From assembly GCA_913058405.1 (NCBI GenBank), contig CAJXRC010000010.1, positions 1 through 49,166 of the forward strand: DNA of 49,166 nucleotides, given 5' to 3'. This document shows, one piece after another, positions 36,750-45,163 of this stretch. Each line of letters begins with the position of its first letter. Within the stretch, counting starts at the first letter, position 1. The position numbers were made by a program, and so were the translations under genes. This DNA comes from an uncultured Colwellia sp. Its GTDB lineage: Bacteria; Pseudomonadota; Gammaproteobacteria; Enterobacterales; Alteromonadaceae. The notes beneath the pieces were generated by a model, which was given only the letters and a program-made list of their open reading frames with translations, searched no databases and was not told where the DNA came from.

Positions 36750-39137
36750 CTAGCTTTTATCCGCTAATTGCTCAGCAAGGTATAACCATGTAGGTAAGAC
36801 TGTATCAGGGTTTAACGAAACACTATCAATACCCTGCTCTACTAACCAAGCAGCAAAGTCTTCGTGATCTGAAGGCCCTTGACCACAAATACCTACGTAT
36901 TTACCACGTGCTTTACAGGCTTTTATCGCCATCGCTAGTAATATTTTTATCGCTGGGTCACGCTCATCAAATAAATGCGCGATTAAACCTGAGTCTCTAT
37001 CTAAACCAAGCGTTAGCTGAGTTAAATCGTTTGAACCAATAGAGAATCCATCAAAATAATCAAGGAACTGATCAGCTAATAGCGCGTTTGATGGTAATTC
37101 ACACATCATAATGATGCGTAAACCATTCTCGCCACGTTTTAAACCATGCTCAGCTAAGATATCAATAACGGCTGCAGCTTCACCTAACGTACGAACAAAC
37201 GGGATCATTACTTCAACATTAGTTAAATCCATGTCGTTACGAACACGTTTTATCGCTTCACATTCAAGGGCAAAACAATCTCTGAAATCTTTAGAGATAT
37301 AACGCGCAGCACCACGATAACCAATCATAGGGTTTTCTTCATGTGGTTCAAACGCTTCGCCGCCAACAAGGTTAGCATACTCATTTGATTTGAAATCAGA
37401 CATACGCACAATCACTTTCTCTGGTGAGTATGCTGCTGCTAACGTAGAAATACCTTCAGTTAGCTTAGCAATATAAAACTCAACAGGGCTTTCGTAACCC
37501 ACGATAATATCATTAATTTCATCTTGTAATTCAGCAGGCTGAGTATCGAAATTAAGCAGTGCTTTAGGGTGAATACCAATCATTTTATTGATAATAAATT
37601 CTAAGCGCGCTAAACCAATACCAGCATGAGGTAAGCGGGCAAAAGCAAAAGCTCTGTCTGGGTTACCAACATTCATCATGATTTTAAGTGGTAACTCTGG
37701 CATATCATTAATTTCAGACGTTTTCACGTCAAAATCTAGTTTGCCACGGTAAATAAAACCGGTATCACCTTCAGCACACGAAACTGTTATGTTATCGCCA
37801 GCGTTAATAAGCTCAGTCGCATTACCACAACCAACAACCGCAGGAATACCCATTTCACGTGCAATAATAGCAGCATGACAAGTTCTTCCGCCGCGATTAG
37901 TTACAATCGCTGAGGCGCGTTTCATGATAGGTTCCCAATCAGGGTCAGTCATATCCGTAACTAATACATCACCTGGTAAGATTTTGTCCATTTCAGCCAG
38001 TGAGGATAAAACTTTCGCTTCACCGCTACCAATTTTATGACCAATTGAACGCCCTTCACAAACAACTTCTACTTTGTCATCAGTTTTTAATTGGAACTGT
38101 TCCATTACGTTGGCATTTTCACGGCTCTTAACCGTTTCAGGACGTGCTTGAACAATATATAACTTGCCATCTAAGCCATCTTTTGCCCATTCAATATCCA
38201 TTGGATGACCATAATGCTTTTCAATGATAACCGCTTGTTTAGCGAGTTCTTCAACTTCAGCATCGGTTAATGAAAAACGGTTAGAATCAGCTTCATCAAT
38301 ATCAACAATTTCAACTTGCTTAGAATGCTCTTGGCTATCTGAGTACACCATTTTAATAGCTTTACTACCAATATTGCGACGTACAACTGCAGGTTTACCT
38401 TTCGCTAGTGTTGGTTTATGAACATAAAATTCATCCGGGTTTACTGCACCCTGTACAACCATTTCACCTAAGCCAAAGCTTGACGTGATGAAAACGACTT
38501 GGTCAAAACCAGATTCGGTATCAATAGAGAACATAACGCCTGAAGCAGAAATATCACTACGCACCATTTGCTGAATACCAGCAGATAAGGCAACGCCACG
38601 ATGGTCATAGCCCTGATGAACACGGTATGAAATAGCTCGGTCATTAAACAATGAAGCAAAAACATGCTTAATAGCAACCATGACTGAATCAAAACCACGA
38701 ACGTTTAAAAAGGTTTCTTGTTGGCCAGCAAAGGAGGCATCTGGCATGTCCTCTGCTGTAGCAGAAGAACGTACTGCAAAAGAAGCATCTTCAGAGAAGT
38801 CACCGGCAAGTTTTGCGTATGCAGCTTCAATATCATTCTGCATTTGAGGAAGAAATGGTGTATCGATAATCCATTGACGAATAACAGCACCACATTTGGC
38901 TAGTTCATTAACATCATCAACGTCTAAACCATCAAGTAGTTGGTAAATTTTTTCATTAATACCGCTTTGTTCTAAAAATTCATTAAATGCAAATGACGTA
39001 GTCGCAAACCCCGTAGGTACTTGCACGCCAACATTAGCTAAGTTAGAAATCATTTCACCAAGCGATGCATTTTTACCACCTACGCGGTCTACATCGTTCA
39101 TGCCTAAGCTTTGATACCAAAGAACATTTTCTTGCAC
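36750..39137 (-). CDS. ppsA: Phosphoenolpyruvate synthase
   Basis: Converts pyruvate, ATP and water to PEP, AMP and phosphate for gluconeogenesis. It has an N-terminal ATP-grasp-like nucleotide domain ([30 protein letters not shown]), the central swivelling domain with catalytic His in [16 protein letters not shown], and the C-terminal TIM-barrel PEP domain ([37 protein letters not shown] with catalytic Cys). Length 795 residues is normal. Starts at GTG (39137), with GGAG upstream. Divergent from its regulator gene. Confidence 0.98.
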   Translation of the reverse strand: MQENVLWYQSLGMNDVDRVGGKNASLGEMISNLANVGVQVPTGFATTSFAFNEFLEQSGINEKIYQLLDGLDVDDVNELAKCGAVIRQWIIDTPFLPQMQNDIEAAYAKLAGDFSEDASFAVRSSATAEDMPDASFAGQQETFLNVRGFDSVMVAIKHVFASLFNDRAISYRVHQGYDHRGVALSAGIQQMVRSDISASGVMFSIDTESGFDQVVFITSSFGLGEMVVQGAVNPDEFYVHKPTLAKGKPAVVRRNIGSKAIKMVYSDSQEHSKQVEIVDIDEADSNRFSLTDAEVEELAKQAVIIEKHYGHPMDIEWAKDGLDGKLYIVQARPETVKSRENANVMEQFQLKTDDKVEVVCEGRSIGHKIGSGEAKVLSSLAEMDKILPGDVLVTDMTDPDWEPIMKRASAIVTNRGGRTCHAAIIAREMGIPAVVGCGNATELINAGDNITVSCAEGDTGFIYRGKLDFDVKTSEINDMPELPLKIMMNVGNPDRAFAFARLPHAGIGLARLEFIINKMIGIHPKALLNFDTQPAELQDEINDIIVGYESPVEFYIAKLTEGISTLAAAYSPEKVIVRMSDFKSNEYANLVGGEAFEPHEENPMIGYRGAARYISKDFRDCFALECEAIKRVRNDMDLTNVEVMIPFVRTLGEAAAVIDILAEHGLKRGENGLRIIMMCELPSNALLADQFLDYFDGFSIGSNDLTQLTLGLDRDSGLIAHLFDERDPAIKILLAMAIKACKARGKYVGICGQGPSDHEDFAAWLVEQGIDSVSLNPDTVLPTWLYLAEQLADKS

Positions 39138-39460
39138 GTCACTTCTCCAATTAAAAAATAAATTTGATTATTTGTTTATCTATTTATTTGTCGCTAAATA
39201 CATTCTACACTGCCAGTTGTACAAACTAAAAGACAAAATAAAATATAACTTAAAAGTTTTCATTATACCCATCACCAATCAAGATGTAGGTTGCAGAGTG
39301 CTTGAGCTATTTCCATTCAAAGCACTGTAATGAAATAATGATTATTCCATTGTAAATCACAGCAACAAGGTGATATTGCTTAAATGCGTCATTGATGGAT
39401 ATAAAACGTTTAAAACGACACCAATACTTATAAATAACGATTCGATAAGAAGAACTAATT
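39138..39460. promoter_or_regulatory. ppsA-ppsR divergent promoter region
   Basis: 323-base non-coding spacer between divergent ppsA and ppsR. An AAAACGTTTAAAACG stretch at 39406-39417 contains the AACGTT dyad that may be an operator for a LacI/Cra-type regulator, but the match is short. No gene or clear hairpin was found. Confidence 0.35.
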
Positions 39461-40270
39461 ATGCGATCAGCTTTTTACATTTCAGATGGTACCGCCATAA
39501 CTTCAGAAGTTTTTGGCCACGCACTACTATCACTTTTCCCTACTGAATTCGAGCACCATACCATTTCGTTTATTGAAACTACTGAGAAAGCGCTTGCTGC
39601 AAAAGAGCGAATTAACAAAGCAAGCAGCCGCGCGGGTAAACCAGCGTTAGTGTTTCATACTTTTGTAAATAATGAGAACCGTGAAATTATTGAGAGCTGC
39701 GATGCTGTTCTATATAACTTTCTCGAACCCTTTGTTGCGCCACTTGAAAAAGAGTTAGCTATAAAAGCCAAACCTACAACCCATAGAACCCACAGCATTC
39801 ACGAAAAGAGCTACGATTATCGCATTGAAGCAGTAAATTATGCGTTAACTAATGATGATGGGTCAAACGTCACCAACTATGAAGAAGCGGATGTGATTCT
39901 AGTAGGAGTCTCTCGCTCAGGAAAAACGCCGAGTTCACTCTATTTAGCACTACAATATGGTATCAAAGCGGCAAACTATCCGTTTACTGACGATGATATG
40001 GAAGAACTTAAAATCCCTAGTTTTTTAAAACCTTTTCATAAAAAGCTATTTGGCTTAACCATAGATGCACAACGCTTAATTGATATTAGAGATGGTCGTA
40101 TGGCTAACAGTAAATATTCTTCTGCAAGGCAGTGTCGTATGGAAGTAAGAGAAGTAGAAAAACTCTATAAAAATGAGCAGATCCCTTTCATCAATACCAC
40201 TAAACTTTCAGTCGAAGAGATTACCGCTAAGATACTTGCTGAAACTGGCTTGCAACGTTACAAATATTAA
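39461..40270 (+). CDS. ppsR: PEP synthase regulatory kinase/phosphorylase
   Basis: DUF299-family bifunctional enzyme that inactivates PpsA by ADP-dependent phosphorylation of a Thr near the catalytic His, and reactivates it by phosphate-dependent removal. The P-loop-like VGVSRSGKTPSSLYLALQYG lies in the middle (about residues 150-168), and the N-terminus FYISDGTAITSEVFGHALL and NTTKLSVEEIAK-like C-terminus are typical. 269 residues. The neighbouring divergent ppsA confirms the assignment. Confidence 0.97.
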   Translation: MRSAFYISDGTAITSEVFGHALLSLFPTEFEHHTISFIETTEKALAAKERINKASSRAGKPALVFHTFVNNENREIIESCDAVLYNFLEPFVAPLEKELAIKAKPTTHRTHSIHEKSYDYRIEAVNYALTNDDGSNVTNYEEADVILVGVSRSGKTPSSLYLALQYGIKAANYPFTDDDMEELKIPSFLKPFHKKLFGLTIDAQRLIDIRDGRMANSKYSSARQCRMEVREVEKLYKNEQIPFINTTKLSVEEITAKILAETGLQRYKY

Positions 40271-40323
40271 ATTAAATGACGAATAACAAGCTTATATCAA
40301 TTTATCGGTGGGTTATTCCGTTT

Positions 40324-40346
40324 TTATTGCCTTTTATTAGCAATAA
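40324..40346 (+). terminator. Small stem-loop after ppsR
   Basis: TTATTGC and GCAATAA form a 7-bp stem with a 9-base loop, 54 bases past the ppsR stop. It has no T-run behind it; a weak terminator at best. Confidence 0.35.
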
Positions 40347-40377
40347 CAGTTCACATTAGCCACTAATTTAGCTATGT

Positions 40378-40411
40378 TATCGCGCATAAATTACTTTATG
40401 TATGCGCGATA
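40378..40411 (+). promoter_or_regulatory. Perfect 11-bp hairpin in the aroG leader
   Basis: TATCGCGCATA and TATGCGCGATA form a perfect 11-bp inverted repeat with a 12-base loop, 72 bases before the DAHP synthase start. No T-run follows, so it is more likely an operator or an mRNA leader structure than a terminator. No certain TyrR box was seen. Confidence 0.5.
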
Positions 40412-40483
40412 TACGCGGCCTTCTGTTAACCTTTAAAGAAGCCAAAGTAAACCAAACTTAATCTAAAGATATATTAGAATTTC

Positions 40484-41536
40484 ATGACAATTAAAACCGA
40501 TGAATTACGCACTACGCTAATTGAAAATTTAGCCTCACCTGCGCAGCTTGCTGAGCAAATTCCGTTAAGTACGGCCACTGCAGATTTTATCATGCAAAGT
40601 CGTAAAGAAATTGAAGCGGTTATTAGTGGTGACGACAAACGTTTATTAGTCATTATTGGCCCTTGTTCGATTCATGATACAACCGCTGCTATTGATTACG
40701 CTAAAAAACTCACCGTATTACGTGACAAGTATAAAAATGAATTACTCATTGTAATGCGCGTATATTTTGAAAAACCACGTACCACCGTTGGTTGGAAAGG
40801 TTTAATTAGTGATCCTGATTTAGACAAATCATTTCATGTGGCCAAAGGTTTAAAACTAGCACGTAATTTATTAGTCGAAATTAATGATTTAGGATTGCCA
40901 GCTGGTACTGAGTTTTTAGATATGGTTACCGGTCAGTATATTTCTGATCTAATCAGTTGGGGCGCCATTGGTGCTCGCACAACAGAGAGTCAAGTTCATC
41001 GTGAGTTAGCCTCTGCCCTGTCTTGTCCTGTTGGTTTTAAAAATGGTACTGACGGAAATGTTAAAATTGCCCTTGACGCCATTCAAGCCTCGAGCGTGCC
41101 GCATGTATTGTATTCACCTGACAAAAGTGGCCAAATGTGTATTTACCAAACACATGGGAATCCATTTGCTCACGTAATTTTACGTGGTGGTAAAGTGCCT
41201 AATTACCACGCTGCAGATATTAAAGAAACAAGACAAAAGCTTGAGAAAGCGTCATTACCACAAAGTATTATGGTCGATTGTAGCCATGGTAATAGCTATA
41301 AAGATCACAATAAACAGATTGATGTAGCGCGTTCAATAGCTGATCAAATCAGTCAAGGTGAAGACAGTTTATTTGGTGTTATGATTGAAAGTTTTATCGA
41401 AGAAGGTAATCAATCAGTAAAAGCTGACACGCCGTTAACTTACGGTAAAAGTATCACTGATGCCTGTATTGACTTAACAGTCAGTGAAGAGATATTAGGC
41501 TTGTTAGCCGATTCAGTGAAAACACGTTTCGCGTAA
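40484..41536 (+). CDS. aroG: DAHP synthase, class I (AroF/AroG/AroH type)
   Basis: First enzyme of the shikimate pathway: condenses PEP with erythrose 4-phosphate. Typical blocks are LLVIIGPCSIHDTTAAIDYA, MRVYFEKPRTTVGWKGLISDP (PEP and phosphate binding), GARTTESQVHRELAS, VGFKNGTDGN, MVDCSHGNSYKDH and a metal-site Cys and His. 350 residues. Which aromatic amino acid inhibits it cannot be told with confidence from this reading, so the symbol is provisional. It stands downstream of ppsR and consumes the PEP that PpsA makes. A perfect terminator follows. Confidence 0.93.
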   Translation: MTIKTDELRTTLIENLASPAQLAEQIPLSTATADFIMQSRKEIEAVISGDDKRLLVIIGPCSIHDTTAAIDYAKKLTVLRDKYKNELLIVMRVYFEKPRTTVGWKGLISDPDLDKSFHVAKGLKLARNLLVEINDLGLPAGTEFLDMVTGQYISDLISWGAIGARTTESQVHRELASALSCPVGFKNGTDGNVKIALDAIQASSVPHVLYSPDKSGQMCIYQTHGNPFAHVILRGGKVPNYHAADIKETRQKLEKASLPQSIMVDCSHGNSYKDHNKQIDVARSIADQISQGEDSLFGVMIESFIEEGNQSVKADTPLTYGKSITDACIDLTVSEEILGLLADSVKTRFA

Positions 41537-41554
41537 ATAACATGTCGTAACTCA

Positions 41555-41593
41555 CATAAAAAAACCTTAGCTTTTGACTAAGGTTTTTTTATG
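41555..41593. terminator. Bidirectional terminator, aroG/tyrosine phosphatase
   Basis: CATAAAAAAACCTTAG (41555-41570) and CTAAGGTTTTTTTATG (41578-41593) are a perfect 16-bp inverted repeat with a 7-base loop and A/T runs, located between the convergent genes that end at 41536 and 41625. Confidence 0.95.
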
Positions 41594-41624
41594 AAAAATT
41601 TGTTGCGATGAGTTATTTCATTCT

Positions 41625-42092
41625 TTATATTTTCTCTAATAAACCATCACTTGCTGCTTCCACTAAATCTAGCACATATTCAAAACCTTTAGCGCCGCCA
41701 TAATAGGGATCTGGCACCTGCTCTTCTTCATGTTCAGTCGCAAAATCTAGCATTAAATGTATTTTGTCATGCATCGCTGGTGGCGCTACTTTTTTTAGCT
41801 CTGCAACGTTGTCATAGTCCATTGCCAGGATGAGGTCAAAGTCGGTAAAATCTTGCACGGTAACTTTACGTGCTTTAATACCATCAAAAGAATAACCGCG
41901 TACAACACCTGCTTTTTGAGCGCGATGATCGGGTTTTTGTTTAGCATGTGCACCCACAGTGCCCGCAGAATCAACTTTTAATGCTAAACCTTTTACTTTC
42001 ATTTTATGTCTAAAAACAGCTTCTGCACTAGGTGAGCGACAGATATTGCCCATACATACAAACAATACGCTTTTTATTTCATTAAAATTCAT
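41625..42092 (-). CDS. Low-molecular-weight protein-tyrosine phosphatase
   Basis: Cysteine phosphatase with the P-loop VCMGNICRSPSAEAVF (CX5R, about residues 12-18) and the general-acid aspartate in VPDPYYGGAKGF near the C-terminus. 155 residues. GTG at 42104 would add four residues; the ATG at 42092 gives the more usual N-terminus (MNFNEIKSVLFVCMGN). No exopolysaccharide or tyrosine-kinase genes are nearby, so a stand-alone housekeeping role is more likely than Wzb-type capsule control. Confidence 0.9.
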   Translation of the reverse strand: MNFNEIKSVLFVCMGNICRSPSAEAVFRHKMKVKGLALKVDSAGTVGAHAKQKPDHRAQKAGVVRGYSFDGIKARKVTVQDFTDFDLILAMDYDNVAELKKVAPPAMHDKIHLMLDFATEHEEEQVPDPYYGGAKGFEYVLDLVEAASDGLLEKI

Positions 42093-42340
42093 AAACTTAA
42101 CCACTATTTCCCATGTAATTAGCAGACAATCATTAGTATTTTAAGCACTAATAAATCAATAACTTATGTTTATTTTCCGGAGAGAGAACTAAGGCTATTT
42201 TGAGCTGTTTTGATCAGAAGGTAAAGGATAAATTTAACTAGACAATTGCTTTACATCAAACTGTGGTTATAAAGTAGATCTAGGTACTAAAATATTTATT
42301 CTAATCATTCTGCTGATGCTCACATATACTTATCAGGATG

Positions 42341-43327
42341 TTAAACTTGATTTAAATAAGCTGAAGCGCCCAATAAACCGGGTTGAGGTTCAATGATCAC
42401 ATAGGTTGGCGTTCGCTTAGTAAGCGATGACAAGCGCCCTTTATCTTCAAATCGTCTCCTAAAATTACTGTGCTCAATAAACTCAATAAATCTTGGTGCA
42501 ATACCACCCGCAATATAAACACCTCCTAAACTATTAGCCGTTAATGCCGAATTTCCTGCGAATGAACCTAGTACACCACAAAACACTGACAATCCCTGAT
42601 AACAAACTGGGCAAGTACTAGCTATAGCACGAGCGGTAATTTGTTCTGCAGACAATTTATCAGCTTCTACACTATGGCTATTTTTCCAGCCGTTTAGAGA
42701 GGTTAACGCCTGATATATTTGCTCTAAACCATACCCTGAAAGTAGTTGCTCATATGAAACTCGACCTTTTCTTTCCTGTAAATATTGCAATATTTTTATT
42801 TCTACCTCATCGACAGGTGCAAAGTCAACATGCCCACCTTCACCACTTAGGCAATGCCACTTATTACCCATTGGGACTAATGTAGCAACACCTAATCCTG
42901 TTCCTGGGCCGCAAACAGAAATAGCTTTATCGGCAGTAAACTCACCACTACCAATTTGGACCTTTTGTTCATTGCTAAGAAAAGGAATTGCCATGGCAAT
43001 GGCAGTATAATCATTAATCAAACACAAGCTATTTAAGTCGAGCTGCTGTTTTAATTCATGTTGAGAGAACTTCCATGGCAGGTTAGTCATTGAAATCAAA
43101 TCATTATCAACAGGACAGGCAATGGCCAAACAAGCATCAACTTTTTGCCCTTTCAGCTGCTTTTCTATCATATATTCGGTGATAACTTGATGTAAACTCA
43201 AAAAGTCCGAACATCGATAAGTTTTAACCTCTGATAAACAGTTGTTTTCAGAAGCGATTGCTAATCTGATATTGGTACCACCAATATCAGCAACTAAATT
43301 GATACACCCACTTGATGCTGAACTCAT
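42341..43327 (-). CDS. glk: Glucokinase (Glk family)
   Basis: Phosphorylates glucose to glucose 6-phosphate with ATP. The non-ROK bacterial glucokinase pattern is present: LVADIGGTNIRLAIA (11-25), CPVDNDLISMTNLPW, LINDYTAIAMAIPFL with the catalytic Asp, CGPGTGLGVATLVP, GEGGHVDFAP and LGGVYIAGGIAPRF. 328 residues, normal length. It is the last gene of a same-strand cluster of two SDR-type genes and a D-lactate dehydrogenase; intergenic spaces of 74 and 49 bases suggest one operon. A related hexose specificity is possible. Confidence 0.93.
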   Translation of the reverse strand: MSSASSGCINLVADIGGTNIRLAIASENNCLSEVKTYRCSDFLSLHQVITEYMIEKQLKGQKVDACLAIACPVDNDLISMTNLPWKFSQHELKQQLDLNSLCLINDYTAIAMAIPFLSNEQKVQIGSGEFTADKAISVCGPGTGLGVATLVPMGNKWHCLSGEGGHVDFAPVDEVEIKILQYLQERKGRVSYEQLLSGYGLEQIYQALTSLNGWKNSHSVEADKLSAEQITARAIASTCPVCYQGLSVFCGVLGSFAGNSALTANSLGGVYIAGGIAPRFIEFIEHSNFRRRFEDKGRLSSLTKRTPTYVIIEPQPGLLGASAYLNQV

Positions 43328-43401
43328 AATACTCTTCTACCCTACATAATATCAAACGAAATCACAGCCAGACTTGACCTATTAAAAAGCCTAATAATAA
43401 A

Positions 43402-44334
43402 CTAAATAATTTCTAACAGAGACTCTTGAATCGCTTCTAACGAGCTATATTTAGGCATAAATTCCAGCAATTCTTTTGCTTTGAGGTTACTACAGTTTGT
43501 ACTGTGGCTGACATGTTCAACAGTCGCATTGAAGTCTTGCTCATTTAGATGATGCTTCATTTCCTTAATAGGTAAATATCGTAAATCCGCGGGCTGCGCA
43601 TACCAATCAGCTAAAGATAACGCATAGCCTTTAAGTGTCAGTGCTTGGTCGGATACAGCATGAAAACTTTCTCCTAAAGCATTTTTACGGTGTTTGATAG
43701 CTTGTATAAAAAGGCTTGCTACATCATCAGCATGGACATGATGTAAGGTTTCTAACCCTAAATTTGGTAGCAAAACTTCATGGCCTTGAGATATATCAAT
43801 GAAAAATAGCTCATTAAAGTTGCCCGCAGGGTTTAGAGGTATCCACCCAGGACCGACAATATGGCCAGGATGAATTACCGTTGCAGGAAATTGCTGATAA
43901 ATATATTCTTCATGTAAGTATTCTTCTATTTCTGCTTTGTTTATTCCATATTCGCCTAGAGGACGCTTTATTTGTCCTTCAACCGATGGCACTGCTCTTG
44001 TTTCGCCATGTACCCATATAGTACCGCAGTGAAGAAATTGTTTGATTTTCCCTTTTACGGCCTCAACCAGTTGTTGTGCACTTTGTTTAGTAAAACAAAT
44101 CAAATCAATAACAATGTCCGGCTCTAAATCAGCTATAGCCTGACCAAACTGATTCGATTCTTCTAACTTCACCCTATCTAAAGCGACTGACTTTACACTC
44201 TTCCATGCTGGGTTATCATTATATGGTGTTTGTTGGTGACGACTTACCGCCAATACTTCAAAACCTTGATTGACTAATTTTGGCACTAAATAACTACCGA
44301 TATGTCCTGTCGCTCCAATTACAATAACTCGCAT
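43402..44334 (-). CDS. NAD-dependent epimerase/dehydratase-family protein (extended SDR)
   Basis: Extended short-chain dehydrogenase fold acting on a nucleotide sugar or other carbonyl substrate. NAD(P) motif GATGHIGSYL (8-17), substrate-site Thr in HCGTIWVHG, catalytic Tyr and Lys in EYGINKAEIEEYL and the VIHPGHIVGPG block. The exact reaction is not readable; several uncharacterised members are found in sugar-catabolic loci. Sits between a gluconate-dehydrogenase-like SDR and glucokinase. Confidence 0.82.
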   Translation of the reverse strand: MRVIVIGATGHIGSYLVPKLVNQGFEVLAVSRHQQTPYNDNPAWKSVKSVALDRVKLEESNQFGQAIADLEPDIVIDLICFTKQSAQQLVEAVKGKIKQFLHCGTIWVHGETRAVPSVEGQIKRPLGEYGINKAEIEEYLHEEYIYQQFPATVIHPGHIVGPGWIPLNPAGNFNELFFIDISQGHEVLLPNLGLETLHHVHADDVASLFIQAIKHRKNALGESFHAVSDQALTLKGYALSLADWYAQPADLRYLPIKEMKHHLNEQDFNATVEHVSHSTNCSNLKAKELLEFMPKYSSLEAIQESLLEII

Positions 44335-44383
44335 GGCTCTATTCTCTTTATTTAAACGTTTTAATTAAAGTTTATTTTACTAT

Positions 44384-45163
44384 TTATACTGTTGCCTTCG
44401 TGGCTCCGGTACTAATGCCACCATCAACCAATAGTGTTTGTCCCGTTACATATTCACTTGATTTTGAAGCTAAAAATACAACCGCACCATCAAGATCATG
44501 GGGTTGTCCTGGGCGACCTAATGGAATACGATCACAAATATAGCTTAGCCACTCTTCATTTTCATAGAGCACTTTATTTTGTGCGGTTTCAAACCACCCT
44601 GGCGCTAAGCAATTGACGGTAACGCCTGATTGCCCCCAATCATCAGCCAAGCTCATGGTTAATTGTTTAATGCCACCACGACTAGCACAATACGGAGCTA
44701 AACCCGCAAAGCCAGATACGCTGGTCACTGAACCAATATTTATAATGCGGCCATAATTTTCTTTAACCATATGCTTGGCAACCGCCTGCGCTACAAAAAA
44801 AGCCCCCCTTAAATTAGTATTTACCACTAATTCCCAATCATCCCAGCTAACCTCTAAAGCAGGTTTACGTATATTACAGCCAGCATTATTAACAAGAATG
44901 TCAATTTTTCCATAATAAGCAATAGCCTCATCAACCATGTGATTAATACTGTTTTGATTATTTACATCTAGAGGTAGTGCAAGTACTTGTACACCCAGCT
45001 TTGATATCTCAGCAACAATATCAGTAAGGTCATTAACATTGCGTGCTGTTAGTACTAAATCTGCGCCTGACTTGGCTAAAGCTCGTGCAAAATATTGACC
45101 TAAACCTCTACTGGCACCAGTAATAACCGCAACATTATTTGTTAAATCAAAAAGTGCGTTCAT
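44384..45163 (-). CDS. SDR oxidoreductase, gluconate 5-dehydrogenase-like, Arg in YxxxK
   Basis: Classical short-chain dehydrogenase, 259 residues. NAD(P) motif TGASRGLG (15-22), NNAG (92-95), catalytic Ser in NIGSVTS, and Tyr158. The motif reads YCASR: Arg162 replaces the catalytic Lys. The general sequence (NIRKPALEVSWDDWELVVN, FLASKSSEYVTGQTLLVDGG) resembles gluconate 5-dehydrogenase or KduD-type enzymes, so a sugar-acid substrate is likely. The start overlaps the stop of the D-lactate dehydrogenase gene by ATGA. Confidence 0.85.
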   Translation of the reverse strand: MNALFDLTNNVAVITGASRGLGQYFARALAKSGADLVLTARNVNDLTDIVAEISKLGVQVLALPLDVNNQNSINHMVDEAIAYYGKIDILVNNAGCNIRKPALEVSWDDWELVVNTNLRGAFFVAQAVAKHMVKENYGRIINIGSVTSVSGFAGLAPYCASRGGIKQLTMSLADDWGQSGVTVNCLAPGWFETAQNKVLYENEEWLSYICDRIPLGRPGQPHDLDGAVVFLASKSSEYVTGQTLLVDGGISTGATKATV

